64,000 nt of DNA. Origin: Lachnospiraceae bacterium. GTDB taxonomy: Bacteria > Bacillota > Clostridia > Lachnospirales > Lachnospiraceae. Every line of letters starts with the position of its first letter. Positions within the stretch are counted from its first letter, which is position 1. The position numbers and the translations under genes are program-made. Location of the stretch: NCBI GenBank assembly GCA_015057865.1, contig SVDH01000009.1, positions 17,430 through 81,429 on the forward strand. The letters are read 5' to 3'. Positions 61,922-64,000 of the stretch are shown in pieces. The notes below the pieces were generated by a model. The model searched no databases, was not told the origin of the DNA, and saw only the letters and a list, made by a program, of their open reading frames with translations.

Positions 61922-61948
61922 TTAGCACTCAGAAGAATTGAGTGCTAA
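61922..61948. promoter_or_regulatory. CIRCE operator (HrcA site)
   Basis: TTAGCACTC-N9-GAGTGCTAA, a perfect match to the CIRCE consensus, starting 4 bp after the -10 box. HrcA should repress lon here and release it on heat or misfolding stress. The hrcA gene is not in the window. Confidence 0.95.
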
Positions 61949-62001
61949 CAAATGATAGAAATAAGACAATGAGCATAGATTACTTAAGAGAGGATTTACA
62001 G

Positions 62002-64000
62002 ATGATAGTAGTACCATTTTATGATGTGATCATTGTTCCTGGCGTGACGATCTATTTCAACCGGGATTACATAACAAGTCTGACTGACCGTATGATCGAA
62101 AAAGGCGATGAGATGGTCTTTGTCATGATGAAAGAGGATAAAAAACCGTCAGAGGATGAGATGACACCGGATGATTTTTATCCGATCGGCGTCCGCGCTG
62201 TCGTGGAAGGATTCCATGAAAGCAATATCGGGATCAAAACGCTTTCGCGTGTGAACATTGAAAAGATTGACTTAAGCGGAAAAGAGATCAGCGTCCGGGC
62301 CACAGAGCGGCCGATCGTAGAAGACATTGATGAAGAAGAACAGCATGTGCGCTTTGAAGAGATCCGGAGTGCATATGCACGGTATGTTTCCGGACAGCAG
62401 TGGGGTCTGATCGTCAGAAGCTATGTGATGCAGTGGAAATCGATCGGCGAGATCGCTGCAGCCATGTCTACACGTCTGGCTTTATCAAATGAAGAAAAAT
62501 ACATGATCATCGAGGCGGACAGTACCAGAGAACGCTTTGACCTGATGGAACAGGCGCTGTATGAGTTCCTCGAGATCAGCCGTGTCAGCGACGAGGCGGA
62601 GTCTGCGCAGGAAGAGACCAATGCGAAGATCTACAGGGAAGATGCGATCAAAAAGCAGATCTCGTTCCTGCAGAGTAAGCTTGACGAGATGCATCCGGAA
62701 AATGTTTCGGATGTCCGCCGGTTTGAATGCAAGATCGAAGAATGCGGTATGAATGAAACTGCAAAAAAAGAAGCGGAAAAAGTCTTAAACCGCATGAAGC
62801 AGGAGGGTCAGAACAGCAGTGAATACGGTCTTCTGTATGACTACCTTGATTTTGTGACAGGTCTTACCTGGCGGCCGGATGAGCAGGAGGATATCGACTT
62901 AAAAGAAGCGGAAGAGATCCTGGATGAAGATCACTTCGGACTCAAGCGTGTCAAGAACAGGATCTTACAGCAGATCGCGGTCATGACATTGAATAAAAAA
63001 CAGTCCGGATCGATCCTGTTATTTGTCGGCGCACCGGGTACCGGAAAGACCAGTATCGGACAGAGCATCGCAAAAGCGCTGCACAGAAAGTATGTCCGCG
63101 TAAGCCTTGGTGGCGTCAGGGACGAAGCGGAGATCCGCGGTCACAGAAGGACCTATATCGGCGCGATGCCGGGCCGGATCATGGACGGCATCAAAAAGAG
63201 TGGAAGCTCCAATCCTGTCATGGTGCTTGATGAAGTGGATAAGCTTTCCCATGATTTCCATGGAGATCCCGCCAGCGCGCTTTTAGAGGTACTGGATCCG
63301 GAGCAGAACAGTACCTTTACGGACCACTACATGAATGTGCCCTATGATCTTTCCAATGTGCTGTTTGTCTGCACGGCGAATACGACCGATACGATCCCGG
63401 AACCGCTGTTAAACCGTATGGAGGTGATCCAGTTCCCGGGATATACCGCGTCTGATAAATTCCAGATCGCCAGAAGGCATCTGCTTCCGCGCTCGATGGA
63501 GACGATGGGCATTAAAAAGAGCAATCTGAAAGTAACGGATGAGGCGATCGAGCATATTATTTCCGATTACACGGCGGAGTCTGGCGTGCGCGGCTTAAAG
63601 AAGCGGACAGATACGCTTTGCCGTGTGGCGGCAGTCAAGTTGGTCAGAGGAGATCAGAAATCGATCACGGTCAGCCCGAAGCGGTTAAAAGAGTTCCTGG
63701 ATACGAATCCGATCCGGCATGATCATGTGACAGAGATGAAAAAGCCGGGTGTCGTAACAGGGCTTGCATGGACGATGGCAGGCGGAGAGATCCTGTTCAT
63801 CGAGGCAGTCGCTGTAAAAGGCAGCGGAAAAACAGTCGTAACAGGACAGCTGGGCGATGTGATGAAGGAATCGGTTCAGATCGCAATGAGCCTGGTACGG
63901 GAAGCGAACCCGGATAAGGAAGAATTCTTCAAAGAGCATGATATTCATATCCATGTGCCGCAGGGGGCAGTGCCGAAAGACGGACCGTCTGCCGGCATTA
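62002..64000 (+). CDS. lon: Lon-type ATP-dependent protease (3' end cut by window)
   Basis: Degrades damaged and regulatory proteins. 666 codons are visible. The N-terminal substrate domain starts MIVVPFYDVIIVPGVTIYF; a coiled region leads to the AAA+ domain with Walker A GAPGTGKT (about 343-350), the Lon motif GGVRDEAEIRGHRRTYIGAM, Walker B VMVLDEVDKLS and the LEVLDPEQNSTFTDHY loop. The protease domain shows GLAWTMAGGEILFIEA and the catalytic Ser663 in PKDGPSAGI at the very edge; the catalytic lysine lies beyond the window. AGAGGA is 8 bases before the ATG. Expression is under a CIRCE site. Confidence 0.94.
   Translation, partial: MIVVPFYDVIIVPGVTIYFNRDYITSLTDRMIEKGDEMVFVMMKEDKKPSEDEMTPDDFYPIGVRAVVEGFHESNIGIKTLSRVNIEKIDLSGKEISVRATERPIVEDIDEEEQHVRFEEIRSAYARYVSGQQWGLIVRSYVMQWKSIGEIAAAMSTRLALSNEEKYMIIEADSTRERFDLMEQALYEFLEISRVSDEAESAQEETNAKIYREDAIKKQISFLQSKLDEMHPENVSDVRRFECKIEECGMNETAKKEAEKVLNRMKQEGQNSSEYGLLYDYLDFVTGLTWRPDEQEDIDLKEAEEILDEDHFGLKRVKNRILQQIAVMTLNKKQSGSILLFVGAPGTGKTSIGQSIAKALHRKYVRVSLGGVRDEAEIRGHRRTYIGAMPGRIMDGIKKSGSSNPVMVLDEVDKLSHDFHGDPASALLEVLDPEQNSTFTDHYMNVPYDLSNVLFVCTANTTDTIPEPLLNRMEVIQFPGYTASDKFQIARRHLLPRSMETMGIKKSNLKVTDEAIEHIISDYTAESGVRGLKKRTDTLCRVAAVKLVRGDQKSITVSPKRLKEFLDTNPIRHDHVTEMKKPGVVTGLAWTMAGGEILFIEAVAVKGSGKTVVTGQLGDVMKESVQIAMSLVREANPDKEEFFKEHDIHIHVPQGAVPKDGPSAGI

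Overview
The window looks like a chromosome segment of an anaerobic, fermentative Firmicute, most likely of the Lachnospiraceae/Clostridia. The signs are a class II thiolase and a 3-hydroxybutyryl-CoA dehydrogenase of the butyrate pathway, a FabK-type enoyl-ACP reductase, a fused SecDF, a FeoA-FeoB fusion, a CIRCE site, purine-rich Shine-Dalgarno sequences almost everywhere and moderate GC. There is no rRNA, prophage, IS transposase or CRISPR array, and I recognised no tRNA. Both ends cut genes: secDF lacks its first few codons on the left, and a lon-type protease runs off the right edge.

Layout. 1-7.6 kb: secDF, glyA, serS (divergent, archaeal-like motifs), then thl and hbd as two separately promoted single genes. 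7.6-20.9 kb: a small membrane protein, a DUF815-type ATPase, an MBL/beta-CASP nuclease, a PHP phosphatase, a YerC-type regulator with pcrA, an operon of rlmD, an unknown gene, a CPA1 antiporter and a methyltransferase, and a histidine-kinase pseudogene. 21-26.5 kb: thioesterase, Dus, and a divergent LysR/flavin-oxidoreductase pair. 26.5-36.4 kb: a complete type II fatty-acid synthesis operon (acpP-accBCDA-fabH-fabK-fabD-fabG-fabF-fabZ) ending in a MarR/FabT-like gene. 36.5-42.8 kb: MoaE-like protein, Hsp33, SDR, glpK, feoAB. 43-50.8 kb: greA, hpf, an Ldh-family dehydrogenase, and a four-gene STAS / SpoIIE phosphatase-ATPase / ATPase-like-SDF carrier / STAS-kinase cluster. 51.4-57.8 kb, minus strand: a BMP-type ABC importer followed by an MtmB-family methyltransferase that carries Leu where MtmB has pyrrolysine. 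57.9-64 kb: patatin, an unknown 115-aa protein, split chromate transporter, MATE, then lon behind a perfect CIRCE operator.

Three things stand out. First, a family of dispersed structured repeats: module A is exactly 239 bp in three copies and module B is 242 bp in two full copies. They share one multibranched fold, show compensatory base changes, and twice occur joined as a composite of about 594 bp. Second, a partner-switching cluster in which regulatory domains are fused to a transporter and to a kinase-like protein. Third, the non-pyrrolysine MtmB homologue next to a dedicated-looking importer. Start sites were chosen by Shine-Dalgarno spacing, and several are internal to the longest open frame.
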